A stretch of DNA of 64,000 nt from an uncultured Aquimarina sp. (GCA_947499005.1 CANMML010000014.1:40726-104725), one strand, 5' to 3'; shown: positions 33,738 to 43,493, numbered from the stretch's first letter. Made by a program: numbers and translations. Notes: generated by a model from the sequence alone, not told the origin.

Positions 33738-35354
33738 ATGACATCATCGATCGAATTTAAAAAGACAGGTTATTTCTCTCAATTAATCTGTGATTATATA
33801 GACAAAGAATCTAAGTTAGAGTGTTTTTATAATAGATTTCCATCGGAAGACAACCTAAAGATTCAAGCAGAAGAAAAATCCAATCAATATTCTCAAGAGC
33901 ATCGTGAAGTTTTAGTACAAGCATTACAAAGACAATATGTAGATGTAGAAATATCTCAAGAAGTTTCAGATAATATAGACTTGTTAAGTAAGCAAAATAC
34001 AGTAACAATTACTACGGGGCATCAGTTAAATTTATTTTCGGGCCCCTTGTATTTCGTATACAAGATATTTTCGGTGATCAATCTTTGTGAAAGGTTAAAT
34101 AAAGCACAAGGAAGTTTTCATTATGTTCCGGTATACTGGATGGCTACTGAGGATCATGATTTTTTAGAGATTAATCATTTTAATTTCAAAGGGAAAAAAA
34201 TACAATGGAATTATGAAGCGGGTTTAGAAAATGATAATGGTTATGTAGGAGAATATCCAACCGAAGGTTTGTCGGAAGTTTTTGATTCCTTTAAAAAAGA
34301 ATTAGGAATAGGTGATAATGCAAATGCATTGAAAGACTTGTTTTCGAATGCCTATTTGAAACACGAAAATTTAGCAGATGCTACTCGATATTTTGTCAAT
34401 GAATTATTTAAAGAGTATGGTTTAATTATCATCGATGGTAATGATAGAGCACTAAAGCAACTGTATGTGCCAAATATGTTGAGAGAACTTGAAGAACAGA
34501 TTTCATTTACAGCGGTAACCAAAACAGCTCAAAAAATTTCTGACCATGGATATAAAGTTCAAGTAAACCCAAGAACGATTAATTTGTTTTATGGAACAAA
34601 AGGAGTTAGAAATAGGGTAGAGCAGTTATCAGACGGAAAATTTGGAGTAGTGGATAAAGATGTTGTTTGGGAGAACATTGCATCTTTAAAAGAAGAAGTT
34701 ATAAAGTATCCAGAACGATTTAGTCCTAATGTGCTTTTAAGGCCGTTATACCAGGAAGTGATATTGCCAAATATTGCTTATGTAGGAGGAGGAGGCGAAT
34801 TAGCATATTGGTTTCAATTAAAAGAAATGTTCGAAGCGCATAATGTGATTTTTCCAATTTTGATGCTTCGAGATTCAGTTCTATTGGTAGGTGCTAAACC
34901 AAGAAAAAAGTTAGAACGATTAGATGTTTCTGTTTCAAAGCTTTTTAAGAAGCAAAATGATTTAATCAATTGGAGGGTGCGGAAAATATCGAATATAGCA
35001 ATTGATTTTTCAGAGCAAAAAGAAGTTTTGGAACTACAGTTTGAAAAGCTAAAAGAATTAGCCGAACAAACAGATAAGAGTTTTATTGGAGCGGTAAAAG
35101 CGCAAGAAGTAAAACAATTAAAAGGATTGCAAAATTTAGAGAAACGTTTGTTAAAAGCACAAAGAATAAAACTAAAAGATGAAGTAGCGCGCGTTGTAGT
35201 ACTTCAAAATGAATTGTTCCCTCAACAGAGTTTACAGGAAAGGAAATCGAATTTTGCAGAGTTCTATTTAGAATATGGGAGGATTTTCTTCGATGTTGTC
35301 AAAGAAAATTTAGATCCTTTAAAGATGGAATTTAAAGTGATTTCACTAGGGTAG
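33738..35354 (+). CDS. bshC: Bacillithiol biosynthesis cysteine-adding enzyme BshC
   Basis: From ATG at 33738 the protein has 538 residues. A TTG five codons upstream (33723) is less likely, because family members start close to the KKTGYFSQLICDYI motif. Hallmarks are TTGHQLNLFSGPLYFVYKIF, VPVYWMATEDHDFLEINHF, YVGGGGELAYWFQLKEMF and a C-terminal coiled coil. BshC joins cysteine to glucosaminyl-malate in the last step of bacillithiol synthesis. In the window it is divergent from pabB; bshA and bshB are not here. Confidence 0.96.
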   Translation: MTSSIEFKKTGYFSQLICDYIDKESKLECFYNRFPSEDNLKIQAEEKSNQYSQEHREVLVQALQRQYVDVEISQEVSDNIDLLSKQNTVTITTGHQLNLFSGPLYFVYKIFSVINLCERLNKAQGSFHYVPVYWMATEDHDFLEINHFNFKGKKIQWNYEAGLENDNGYVGEYPTEGLSEVFDSFKKELGIGDNANALKDLFSNAYLKHENLADATRYFVNELFKEYGLIIIDGNDRALKQLYVPNMLRELEEQISFTAVTKTAQKISDHGYKVQVNPRTINLFYGTKGVRNRVEQLSDGKFGVVDKDVVWENIASLKEEVIKYPERFSPNVLLRPLYQEVILPNIAYVGGGGELAYWFQLKEMFEAHNVIFPILMLRDSVLLVGAKPRKKLERLDVSVSKLFKKQNDLINWRVRKISNIAIDFSEQKEVLELQFEKLKELAEQTDKSFIGAVKAQEVKQLKGLQNLEKRLLKAQRIKLKDEVARVVVLQNELFPQQSLQERKSNFAEFYLEYGRIFFDVVKENLDPLKMEFKVISLG

Positions 35355-35375
35355 TACTTTTAAGATGAGAGTTAG

Positions 35376-35383
35376 TATATTTG
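35376..35383 (+). promoter_or_regulatory. -7 element of the BI-1 family gene
   Basis: TATATTTG fits TAnnTTTG exactly and lies 16 bp before the start codon. The -33 element is not clear. Confidence 0.45.
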
Positions 35384-35399
35384 CTAAAAAATTATCGAG

Positions 35400-36098
35400 A
35401 TGGAAGAAATACAATATTTGCCAGTGAGTACACTGACACCAGAAAAGCGACTTGCTTTTTATAAAAAAACATATACTCACGTTGCTTTAGCTGTACTACT
35501 TTTCATAATTGTAGAATGGGTGTTGTTTCAAAGTGAACCTATTGTGAAATTTGCATTGTCTTTAACTCAAGGCTGGAAATGGTTGTTGATGTTGGGAGGA
35601 TTTATGTTAGCAACAAATTATGCAGATAAGGTAGTGCATACGAATCATGAAAGAGGACAGCAATATGCAGGCTTGCTTTTATATGTAGTAGCACAAGCTT
35701 TCATTTTTATTCCGTTAATTTTTATTGCTACTAGTATAGCAGCTCAAGGAGGAGGGAATATTATCAATCAAGCTGCAATTCTATCGTTGTCATTATTTAC
35801 AGGGCTTTCGGCAGTTGTATTATTAACTAAAAAAGACTTTTCATATTTGCGTTCGGCATTAACTATGGGAGGATTTATTGCTTTAGGCTTAATAGTTGCA
35901 GGGATGATATTTGGTTTTAATCTTGGATTATGGTTTAGTGTAGGAATGGTAGTTTTAGCATCAGGTTCTATTTTATACCAAACATCGAATATGGCTAATA
36001 GTTATACCGAAGATCAGTATGTAGGCGCTAGTTTAGGTCTGTTTGCTTCATTAATGTTATTGTTTTGGTACATTTTAAGTATTCTTTCTAGAGATTAA
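35400..36098 (+). CDS. Bax inhibitor-1/YccA-like membrane protein
   Basis: The 232-residue protein has seven hydrophobic helices and a charged cytosolic N-terminus (EKRLAFYKKTYTH). The pattern TYTHVALAVLLFIIVEWVLF and the GLSAVVLLTKKDFSYLRSAL loop fit the BI-1/YccA family (FtsH interactors and calcium leak channels in other bacteria). It ends before a strong terminator, so it forms a single-gene unit. Biological role here is unknown. Confidence 0.85.
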   Translation: MEEIQYLPVSTLTPEKRLAFYKKTYTHVALAVLLFIIVEWVLFQSEPIVKFALSLTQGWKWLLMLGGFMLATNYADKVVHTNHERGQQYAGLLLYVVAQAFIFIPLIFIATSIAAQGGGNIINQAAILSLSLFTGLSAVVLLTKKDFSYLRSALTMGGFIALGLIVAGMIFGFNLGLWFSVGMVVLASGSILYQTSNMANSYTEDQYVGASLGLFASLMLLFWYILSILSRD

Positions 36099-36422
36099 TT
36101 CTAAGAAATAGATATAAATCAAAACCGCAGTTCTATTAAGAACTGCGGTTTTTTTTCGTTGATTTTACAAAGGGAAACATAAACATCAATCACAAAAAAA
36201 CTAATTATGTAAAATCAACAACACTAACCAACTAACTAAACTATTTTTCTAAATGAATAGACGTATTTTTATCCGTTAGGTTACATTCTTTTGACAATTT
36301 TAACATTTAATTAGAAGTAGAGAGTGCACAGTATTAAGTATTAAGATTTTTTGTCTAAGATCATACTTGAGTCTTTGTACTTTATACTTAATACTTTGTA
36401 CTCTATTAAGTATCTTCGAATC
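36099..36422. other. Gap between the BI-1 gene and recR
   Basis: The first part holds the terminator at 36123-36156. The rest is AT-rich spacer with repeated short motifs (AGTATTAAG, TACTTAATAC, TACTTTGTACT) in both orientations near 36330-36420. No gene is seen. Confidence 0.5.
36123..36156 (+). terminator. Intrinsic terminator
   Basis: A perfect 12-bp stem (36123-36134 with 36139-36150, AACCGCAGTTCT and complement), a 4-base ATTA loop and an eight-T tail: a textbook rho-independent terminator. Confidence 0.93.
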
Positions 36423-37040
36423 ATGGAATTCTCTTCAAAATTATTGGAGCGCGCGGTAGCAGAAGTTTCACAGTTACCAGGTATAGGAAAACGCACAGCC
36501 TTACGGCTAGTTTTGCATTTATTGCGTCAACCATCTCAACAAACAGAATATTTAGCAGAAGCTCTAAAAGATTGTCGTTTAGAAATTAAAAAATGTAAAG
36601 AGTGTTACAATATAAGTGATGTAGAGGTTTGCGAAATATGTGCTAGTCATAATAGAGATCGATCAATAGTATGTGTGGTAGAAGATATTCGAGATGTGAT
36701 GGCGATTGAAAACACAAGTCAATTTAGAGGTTTGTATCATGTATTGGGAGGGAAAATAAGTCCCATGGAAGGAATAGGCCCTCATGATTTGACCATAGAA
36801 CAATTGGTAGATCGTGTAAAAAAAGGCGAAATAAAAGAATTGATTTTTGCATTGAGTGCGACAATGGAAGGAGATACCACAAATTTTTATATATACAAGC
36901 AAATAAAGGGGCTAGAGGTAACTACTTCTACAATTGCAAGAGGTATTGGAGTGAATGATGAAATAGAGTTTGCAGACGAAATAACCTTAGGGCGAAGTAT
37001 TATGAATAGAATTCCATTTGAAAAAGCCTTGAAATTATAG
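36423..37040 (+). CDS. recR: Recombination protein RecR
   Basis: From ATG at 36423 the protein has 205 residues, the normal family length; the longer frame from 36351 runs through spacer repeats. It contains the helix-hairpin-helix [17 protein letters not shown] (18-34), the zinc site Cys58, Cys61, Cys70, Cys73, and the Toprim domain with [12 protein letters not shown] and [15 protein letters not shown]. RecR acts with RecO and RecF in loading RecA at gaps. The glycosyltransferase gene begins 2 bp after its stop. Confidence 0.97.
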   Translation: MEFSSKLLERAVAEVSQLPGIGKRTALRLVLHLLRQPSQQTEYLAEALKDCRLEIKKCKECYNISDVEVCEICASHNRDRSIVCVVEDIRDVMAIENTSQFRGLYHVLGGKISPMEGIGPHDLTIEQLVDRVKKGEIKELIFALSATMEGDTTNFYIYKQIKGLEVTTSTIARGIGVNDEIEFADEITLGRSIMNRIPFEKALKL

Positions 37041-37042
37041 TA

Positions 37043-38158
37043 ATGAGTATAAAGCTTAGTGTCATTGTTCTTAATTATAATGTAGCACATTTCTTAGAAT
37101 TGTGTCTACATAGTGTTAAAAAAGCTATTGAAGGATTAGAAGCAGAAGTTATTGTTGTGGATAACAATTCGCCTGATGATAGTGTGGCTATGGTAAGAAC
37201 ATATTTTCCAGAAATGCATTTAATAGCAAATAAGGAAAACTTAGGTTTTTCTAAAGCGTATAACCAAGCAGTAGATAAAGCAAAGGGAACGTATATATGT
37301 GTTTTGAATCCTGATACGGTGGTGCAAGAAAATACTTTTAAAAATACACTCTTAAAAGCGGAAAGCCTTTCTAATTTGGGGATAATGGGAGTGCAATTAA
37401 TTGATGGACGAGGTGTTTTTCTTCCAGAAAGTAAACGAAATTTACCGACAGCTTGGGTGTCTTTTTTTAAAGTCTTTGGAAAGCGATTTTCTAAGATCGC
37501 ACCATATTATGCCGATCATTTAAAAAAAGGCGATGAGGGACAGGTAGAAATTTTAGTAGGAGCTTTCATGCTCGTCAAAAAATCAGTCTACCAAGAAGCA
37601 AAAGGGTTCGATGAACGTTATTTTATGTATGGAGAGGATATTGATTTTTCTTATTCGGTACAGCAATTAGGATATGAAAATTATTATTTAGGTTCCGAAA
37701 AAGTAATACATTTTAAAGGGGAAAGTACAACTAAAGATAAAGTATACAGAGAACGCTTTTATGGGGCGATGAAACTGTTTTATAAAAAGTATTTTAAGTA
37801 TACTTGGGGTACCGATTTTATTATTGCGGGAGGGATCCAAGTGTCTTCTTTTTTAGGGAGTATTAAAAAAGACAAAAAAGATCCAATAATTAAGACGTAT
37901 TCGTACATAGGTCAATCTAACGAGGTAAGGGCTAAGTTAGAATTAAAGTATGGTCAATTCGTTAATAGAGAGTCTATTGATAGTAATGGGGGAGGGGCGT
38001 TATTAAGTTTTTTAGATACTCGTACAGTAACCTATACAAGCATCTTGAGTGACCTTCATGCAAACCCTAATCAATACTTTAGATTTATATTACCATATAC
38101 TGATAAATGTATCGGTAGTGATACGAGTTCAGGACGAGGAGAGGTAGTATCTTTTTAG
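37043..38158 (+). CDS. GT2 family glycosyltransferase
   Basis: The 371-residue protein has the GT-A fold of family 2: SVIVLNYNVAHFLELCLHSV, EVIVVDNNSPDDSV, the NLGFSKAYNQAV acceptor loop, LNPDTVV (metal-binding DxD-type) and RYFMYGEDIDFSYSVQQLGY. HFKGEST marks the rhamnosyl-type group WsaF/RfbN-like. No long membrane segment is visible. It is cytoplasmic or membrane-associated and probably adds a sugar to a cell-surface glycan. Neighbours give no pathway. Confidence 0.87.
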   Translation: MSIKLSVIVLNYNVAHFLELCLHSVKKAIEGLEAEVIVVDNNSPDDSVAMVRTYFPEMHLIANKENLGFSKAYNQAVDKAKGTYICVLNPDTVVQENTFKNTLLKAESLSNLGIMGVQLIDGRGVFLPESKRNLPTAWVSFFKVFGKRFSKIAPYYADHLKKGDEGQVEILVGAFMLVKKSVYQEAKGFDERYFMYGEDIDFSYSVQQLGYENYYLGSEKVIHFKGESTTKDKVYRERFYGAMKLFYKKYFKYTWGTDFIIAGGIQVSSFLGSIKKDKKDPIIKTYSYIGQSNEVRAKLELKYGQFVNRESIDSNGGGALLSFLDTRTVTYTSILSDLHANPNQYFRFILPYTDKCIGSDTSSGRGEVVSF

Positions 38159-38184
38159 TAAATTTGTACAAGAAAAATTCTTTT

Positions 38185-39525
38185 ATGGCAAAGCACGAGT
38201 TAAAGCTTCCAAAAATGGGGGAAAGTGTAGCAGAAGCAACGGTAACTACTTGGTTAAAAAATGTTGGCGATACAATCGAAGCAGATGATGTGTTATTGGA
38301 GATTGCTACAGATAAAGTAGATTCGGATGTTCCTTGCGAAGTTACTGGAATATTGAGAGAACGCCTTTTTGAAGAAGGAGATGTAGTTAAAGTAGGAGAA
38401 GTAGTTGCGGTTATAGATATTGAAGGAAAAGAGGAAAGCGATGTTGAGGCAGGTCAACCTCAGGTAAAGGAATCTGTTCAGGCTATCGAAGAAGAAATAG
38501 AAAGGGTAGCTGCGCAAAATCAGATTTTAACTCCAGCGATTAATACTGCGGGTAGATTTTATTCTCCGTTAGTTAGAAATATAGCTCAAGCAGAAGGTAT
38601 AACGAATACAGAGTTAGATACGATAAAAGGAACTGGAGCAGGGGAACGAGTAACAAAAAGTGATATTTTAGACTTTATTGCTCAAAAGAAACCTGTGGCT
38701 ACTATTACTTCTTCATCACCCAATGCAGAGGTCGCACAAACGATCACTAAAATTGAAATTCCTGAAGTCAATGTACCAAAACAGAAAGCGGTAGCGCCAT
38801 CTCCAATCATTTCAGGAGAAGATGAGATTATTGAAATGTCACGTATGGGGAAATTGATTTCCGATCACATGATAGCTTCTTTATCGACTTCAGCGCACGT
38901 TCAATCTTTTATCGAAGCAGATGTAACTAATATTTGGAATTGGAGAGAGAAAATAAAGAATGATTTTCAAAAACGACAAGGAGAAAAGCTAACGTTTACT
39001 CCAATCTTTATGGAGGTGATAGCACAAGCTTTACGAGAATATCCACTCATGAATATTTCGGTAAACGGAAATACCATTGTAAAGAAGAAAGATATAAATC
39101 TAGGGATGGCAACAGCCTTACCAGATGGAAATTTAATCGTACCTGTAATTAAAAATGCAGACCAGTTAAATTTAGTAGGGCTAGCTCAAAAAGTGAATGA
39201 TTTAGCAAATCGTGCAAGAAATAATAATTTGAAACCCGATGATGTTAAAGATGGAACCTATACAGTAACCAATATTGGGAGCTTTGGTACCATTATGGGA
39301 ACTCCAATTATTAACCAACCTCAAGTAGGTATTTTGGCTTTAGGAGCCATTAGAAAAGTGCCTGCTGTCATAGAAACTCCTGAGGGGGATTTTATAGGAA
39401 TCCGAAAGCGTATGTTTTTATCACATTCTTATGATCATAGAGTTGTTAATGGAGCTTTAGGGGGAATGTTTGTACAACGTGTTAAGGAGTTGTTAGAATC
39501 TTGGGATATCAATAGAGTAGTGTAA
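38185..39525 (+). CDS. 2-oxo-acid dehydrogenase E2 component (lipoamide acyltransferase)
   Basis: From ATG at 38185 the protein has 446 residues. Domains: lipoyl domain (residues 1-78, lipoylated Lys44 in EIATDKVDSDVP), an Ala/Glu/Gln linker, an E3/E1-binding domain (about 122-160, YSPLVRNIAQAEGI) and the catalytic domain (about 215-446, with MSRMGKLISDHMIASLSTSAH). The catalytic motif reads HRVVNG (His418 to Gly423), with Asn in place of the usual Asp of HxxxDG. Branched-chain (BCKDH) or pyruvate specificity cannot be settled; E1 and E3 genes are not adjacent. Followed by lipA, whose product makes its cofactor. Confidence 0.9.
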   Translation: MAKHELKLPKMGESVAEATVTTWLKNVGDTIEADDVLLEIATDKVDSDVPCEVTGILRERLFEEGDVVKVGEVVAVIDIEGKEESDVEAGQPQVKESVQAIEEEIERVAAQNQILTPAINTAGRFYSPLVRNIAQAEGITNTELDTIKGTGAGERVTKSDILDFIAQKKPVATITSSSPNAEVAQTITKIEIPEVNVPKQKAVAPSPIISGEDEIIEMSRMGKLISDHMIASLSTSAHVQSFIEADVTNIWNWREKIKNDFQKRQGEKLTFTPIFMEVIAQALREYPLMNISVNGNTIVKKKDINLGMATALPDGNLIVPVIKNADQLNLVGLAQKVNDLANRARNNNLKPDDVKDGTYTVTNIGSFGTIMGTPIINQPQVGILALGAIRKVPAVIETPEGDFIGIRKRMFLSHSYDHRVVNGALGGMFVQRVKELLESWDINRVV

Positions 39526-39611
39526 TTTTGCAAAATAGGTAGAAGGAGAAGGTAGAAGATATATACTTCAGCCCTTACCCTCGACCTCAGAAAAAGAATT
39601 TTTTTGGAGTT

Positions 39612-40487
39612 ATGGATGCAGTAGCAGTAGAAACGGAGAATGATAGAGTGAAAAAACCTAAATGGCTACGGGTTAAATTACCAACAGGTAAAAAATATAC
39701 AGAGCTTAGAGGTTTGGTGGATAAATATGATTTACACACCATTTGTACATCTGGTAGTTGTCCTAATATGGGCGAATGTTGGAGTGAAGGTACTGCCACC
39801 TTTATGATCTTAGGTAATATTTGCACACGATCTTGTGGGTTTTGTGGGGTAAAAACGGGGCGTCCTGAAACAGTAGATTGGGCTGAGCCAGAAAAGGTAG
39901 CTCGCTCTATAAAGTTAATGAAAATTAAACATGCGGTAATTACTTCCGTAGATAGAGACGATCTAGCTGATGGAGGATCTATAATTTGGGCAGAAACCAT
40001 AAAAGCAATCCGTCGTATGAATCCCGAAACGACTTTGGAGACTTTGATTCCAGATTTTATGGGGAAAAAGCATAATATAGATCGAATTCTTGAAGTAGCT
40101 CCAGAAGTAGTTTCGCATAATATGGAAACAGTACGTCGTTTGACAAGAGAAGTGCGTATTCAAGCAAAATATGATCAAAGTTTAGAAGTACTTCGATACC
40201 TAAAAGCGGAAGGAATCCATAGAACAAAGAGTGGAATCATGTTAGGTCTTGGGGAGACAGAAGATGAGGTATTGCAAACGATGGAAGATCTTAGAGGGGT
40301 AAACCTAGATGTGCTTACCATTGGACAATACTTAGCTCCTACGAAAAAGCATCTTCCTGTTAAGCAATTTATTACTCCAGATCAATTTCAAAAATTCGAA
40401 AAAATTGGTTACGAAATGGGCTTTCGTCATGTAGAAAGTAGTGCGTTAGTGCGCTCTTCTTACAAAGCGCAAAAGCATCTTACATAG
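39612..40487 (+). CDS. lipA: Lipoyl synthase
   Basis: The 291-residue protein has both iron-sulfur sites of LipA: CTSGSCPNMGEC (Cys45, Cys50, Cys56; auxiliary cluster) and CTRSCGFC (Cys71, Cys75, Cys78; radical-SAM cluster). The C-terminus has the conserved VESSALVRSSYKA with the serine that ligates the auxiliary cluster. It inserts two sulfur atoms into octanoyl groups on E2 lipoyl domains. It lies 86 bp after the E2 gene. Confidence 0.97.
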   Translation: MDAVAVETENDRVKKPKWLRVKLPTGKKYTELRGLVDKYDLHTICTSGSCPNMGECWSEGTATFMILGNICTRSCGFCGVKTGRPETVDWAEPEKVARSIKLMKIKHAVITSVDRDDLADGGSIIWAETIKAIRRMNPETTLETLIPDFMGKKHNIDRILEVAPEVVSHNMETVRRLTREVRIQAKYDQSLEVLRYLKAEGIHRTKSGIMLGLGETEDEVLQTMEDLRGVNLDVLTIGQYLAPTKKHLPVKQFITPDQFQKFEKIGYEMGFRHVESSALVRSSYKAQKHLT

Positions 40488-40615
40488 TTTGTTTATAGAT
40501 GTAAATTGGTAAGCAATAGCTATTTGAGTATTGATTGTCATTTAATATAGATGGTATTCTACGATTTATATCTTGTATATAATTACTATATTTAAGAGCT
40601 AGTAATTAAAGAGAA

Positions 40616-42058
40616 ATGGGGTATAAAAAATGGCTTCTCTTTTTGTCATTCTTCACAATTGGAATGTTTGGTGCATACAATTATGGATTTGTAACATCTC
40701 AAGAGGTACAAGAAGTTGTAAATGTTAGTTTGATTGACGACGACGATCAGCAACGTTATTTTAAATTGAATAAGATAGCTTCGGTGCTTACCGTAGCAAT
40801 AGTTATTATTTTGTGTATACTGTCTCTTGTGTTGTACGCGAATAATAGACTAAGAAGAAAAGCGAATAAATTACTTCAGCACAAAAATATAGAATTAATC
40901 GAAGAAAAAGAGAAAGCAGAAAAAGCCAATAGGGCAAAGGCTGAGTTTCTCTCAACAATTACGCATGAGTTGCGGACTCCTCTATATGCAGTTACAGGAT
41001 TAACGCATTTACTTATAGAAGAAAACCCTAGTGAGACCCAACGAGAACATTTAGATTCTCTTAAATTTTCAGGTGAATATCTACTATCACTGGTAAATAA
41101 TATTTTAGATTTCAATAAACTCGAGAAAGGAAATGTAGAAGTAGATAGCGTTGTTTTTAGCCCTCTACGTCGTTTAACAGATGTTGTGGAAGCTTTGAGG
41201 TCTAGATCTAGTGAAAGAGGAAATAAATTGAATTTAAGTGTAGGGCCTAACGTGCCAGAAAAGGTGAAAGGCGACGCGCTTAAAATCTCTCAGATTGTTA
41301 TTAATCTAGTAGGAAATGCAATTAAGTTTACCGAAAACGGAACTATTAATGTCTATGTAAATAAGGTGAAAGACCTTGAGGGTGGTCAGGTGTTATTGTA
41401 TTTTGAAATTGAAGATTCTGGATTAGGAATTTCGAAGGCGAAACAAGAGAATCTCTTTAAAGGCTTCAAGAGTGAAAGTTTACAAATTAATTCTAAATAT
41501 GGGGGAAGCGGCTTAGGATTATCAATTGTCAAGCGCTTATTAAATTTGTTGGGAACTGATATATCTGTTAAAAGTGAATTGGGTAAAGGTTCAAAATTTT
41601 TCTTTGAATTGCCTTTGGAGATTTACAATGAAGAGTCGGCAAGCGTAAAAGTGAATACAATGAGTCAAATTGACTTCGGAATTATGAAGGGGGCTAAAGT
41701 GCTTATTGTTGAGGATAATAAGATTAACCAATTGATCACTAAAAAAATACTCCAAAAGCAAGGTGTAGAATGTAGTATAGCAGATAATGGAGAGGCTGCA
41801 ATTAGAGAAGCTAAAAACTTTGATTTTGACCTAATCTTGATGGATATTCATATGCCAGGGATTACAGGTTTAGAGGCAACAAAAGAGATTAGGAAATTTG
41901 ATATGCGAACACCAATTATAGCATTAACGGCAGTTACGCTAAAGGATAATTTAAAGGAGTTTTATGCTTGTGGTATGACAGATGTAATACCGAAACCCTA
42001 TAAGACAGAAGAATTCTTTAAAAAGTTAGAAATAGCTCTTAAAGGACAGTATATTTAA
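40616..42058 (+). CDS. Hybrid sensor histidine kinase/response regulator
   Basis: The 480-residue protein has two N-terminal helices (about 5-26 and 54-75) enclosing only about 27 residues. A coiled coil follows (78-108), then HisKA with phospho-His117 in FLSTITHELRTPLY and a HATPase domain with N-box NLVGNAIKFTENG, DSGLGI and GGSGLGLSIVKRLL. The C-terminal receiver domain (about 360-478) has Asp410 in LILMDIHMPG and Lys in PKPYKTEEF. The minimal periplasmic part means the stimulus is probably membrane or cytoplasmic. No output domain or partner gene is adjacent. Confidence 0.92.
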   Translation: MGYKKWLLFLSFFTIGMFGAYNYGFVTSQEVQEVVNVSLIDDDDQQRYFKLNKIASVLTVAIVIILCILSLVLYANNRLRRKANKLLQHKNIELIEEKEKAEKANRAKAEFLSTITHELRTPLYAVTGLTHLLIEENPSETQREHLDSLKFSGEYLLSLVNNILDFNKLEKGNVEVDSVVFSPLRRLTDVVEALRSRSSERGNKLNLSVGPNVPEKVKGDALKISQIVINLVGNAIKFTENGTINVYVNKVKDLEGGQVLLYFEIEDSGLGISKAKQENLFKGFKSESLQINSKYGGSGLGLSIVKRLLNLLGTDISVKSELGKGSKFFFELPLEIYNEESASVKVNTMSQIDFGIMKGAKVLIVEDNKINQLITKKILQKQGVECSIADNGEAAIREAKNFDFDLILMDIHMPGITGLEATKEIRKFDMRTPIIALTAVTLKDNLKEFYACGMTDVIPKPYKTEEFFKKLEIALKGQYI

Positions 42059-42085
42059 TAAGTTGTAAAGGGTTCCTGTTAGGGT

Positions 42086-43039
42086 TTATTTAAAGAAAGA
42101 GTCTACAAATTCAAATTTATTGAATACCTGTAGGTCTTCAATACCTTCACCCACACCAATATATTTTACAGGAATTTGAAATTGATCACTAATTCCTATC
42201 ACAACACCACCTTTAGCTGTACCATCTAATTTGGTGATTGCTAATCCTGTTACGTCGGTAGCGGCAGTAAATTGTTTAGCTTGTTCGAAAGCATTTTGCC
42301 CAGTAGATCCATCTAGTACTAATAGTACTTCGTGTGGAGCATCGGGAATGACTTTTTGCATTACCTTTTTAACTTTAGTCAATTCATTCATTAAATTGAC
42401 CTTGTTGTGTAAACGTCCTGCGGTATCTATAATGATTACATCTGCATTTCTAGAAACACCAGATTGTAAAGTATCGTATGCTACGGAAGCGGGATCACTA
42501 CCCATTTCTTGTTTTACGATAGGCACATCTACACGATCTGCCCAAACTTGTAGTTGGTCAATGGCAGCAGCTCTAAAAGTATCTGCAGCTCCTAAAATGA
42601 CATTTAACCCTTTTTGTTTTAATTGATGACTTAATTTACCAATAGTAGTTGTTTTTCCAGCGCCATTAACGCCAACAACCATAATCACATGAGGTACATC
42701 TTTTTTAGGAATATCAAAATCGCTAGCAATACCATGATCCGACTCGGAAAGTAGTCCAGCAATTTCTTCTCTTAAAATAGTGTTTAGTTCTTCTGTACCA
42801 AGGTATTTATCTTTTGATACGCGTTCTTCAATACGTTCGATGATTTTTACGGTAGTTTTAATACCTACATCACTAGTCACCAAAACCTCTTCTAATTCGT
42901 CAAGTACATCATCATCAACTTTAGATTTCCCAGCGACAGCCTTGCTAAGTTTAGAAAAGAAACTGCTTTTAGATTTCTCTAATCCTTTGTCTAAAGTTTC
43001 TTTTTTGTCTGATGAAAATATTCTTTTGAAAAAGCTCAT
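42086..43039 (-). CDS. ftsY: Signal recognition particle receptor FtsY
   Basis: The 317-residue protein has the short N domain (about 20-105), the P-loop GVNGAGKTTTIGKL (123-136), ILGAADTFRAAAIDQL, DTAGRLHNKVNLMNEL, TKLDGTAKGG and GVGEGIEDLQVF of SRP GTPases. The acidic A domain of enterobacterial FtsY is missing, as usual outside that group. It docks ribosome-SRP complexes at the membrane. It begins 88 bp past the DUF4295 stop codon, after the terminator. Confidence 0.97.
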   Translation of the reverse strand: MSFFKRIFSSDKKETLDKGLEKSKSSFFSKLSKAVAGKSKVDDDVLDELEEVLVTSDVGIKTTVKIIERIEERVSKDKYLGTEELNTILREEIAGLLSESDHGIASDFDIPKKDVPHVIMVVGVNGAGKTTTIGKLSHQLKQKGLNVILGAADTFRAAAIDQLQVWADRVDVPIVKQEMGSDPASVAYDTLQSGVSRNADVIIIDTAGRLHNKVNLMNELTKVKKVMQKVIPDAPHEVLLVLDGSTGQNAFEQAKQFTAATDVTGLAITKLDGTAKGGVVIGISDQFQIPVKYIGVGEGIEDLQVFNKFEFVDSFFK

Positions 43040-43074
43040 TGAGGAATATTAATTGGGTTAGCGTCTAAAAATAT

Positions 43075-43107
43075 AAAAAAAGCCATTCAACTAAAAGTAG
43101 AATGGCT
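43075..43107 (-). terminator. Terminator of the rpmB-rpmG-DUF4295 operon
   Basis: Arms AGCCATTC (43081-43088) and GAATGGCT (43100-43107) flank an 11-base loop. On the minus strand the stem is followed by a run of T. It separates the ribosomal-protein genes from ftsY. Confidence 0.8.
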
Positions 43108-43127
43108 TTATGATCGTATATTGAAAA

Positions 43128-43277
43128 TTATTTTTTCAAGAAGTCGTTAACTGCGTCTGGTGCCATAATAGCTTCAACGAAAGTATATGCACCTGTTTTT
43201 GGAGATTTCACCATTTTGATGGCTTTCGTTAATCTCTTTGAACCTGTTTGTAATGTTGCTACTGATTTCTTTGCCAT
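43128..43277 (-). CDS. DUF4295 family small protein
   Basis: A 49-residue basic protein beginning MAKKSVATLQTGSKRLTKAI and ending APDAVNDFLKK. This matches the short DUF4295 family, which in Bacteroidota follows the rpmB and rpmG genes. It lies 6 bp after rpmG on the same strand. Position and basic composition suggest a ribosome-associated role, but none is proven. Confidence 0.88.
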   Translation of the reverse strand: MAKKSVATLQTGSKRLTKAIKMVKSPKTGAYTFVEAIMAPDAVNDFLKK

Positions 43278-43283
43278 GTCTTA

Positions 43284-43466
43284 TTATTTTATCTCTTTAT
43301 GAACCGTCATACGCTTCAAGATTGGGTTGAATTTTTTTAACTCAATTCTATCTGGTGTATTCTTTTTGTTCTTAGTAGTTATATATCTAGATGTTCCTGG
43401 TTGACTTGAAGCTTTGTGCTCAGTACATTCCAAAATTACTTGTATTCTATTTCCTTTCTTTGCCAT
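43284..43466 (-). CDS. rpmG: 50S ribosomal protein L33
   Basis: The 60-residue protein has the L33 pattern [43 protein letters not shown] and [10 protein letters not shown]. Only the first cysteine of the usual zinc site is present, so it is the zinc-independent form. Between rpmB and the DUF4295 gene. Confidence 0.96.
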   Translation of the reverse strand: MAKKGNRIQVILECTEHKASSQPGTSRYITTKNKKNTPDRIELKKFNPILKRMTVHKEIK

Positions 43467-43493
43467 GGTGACTCGATTTTCTTATTTCAGGAA

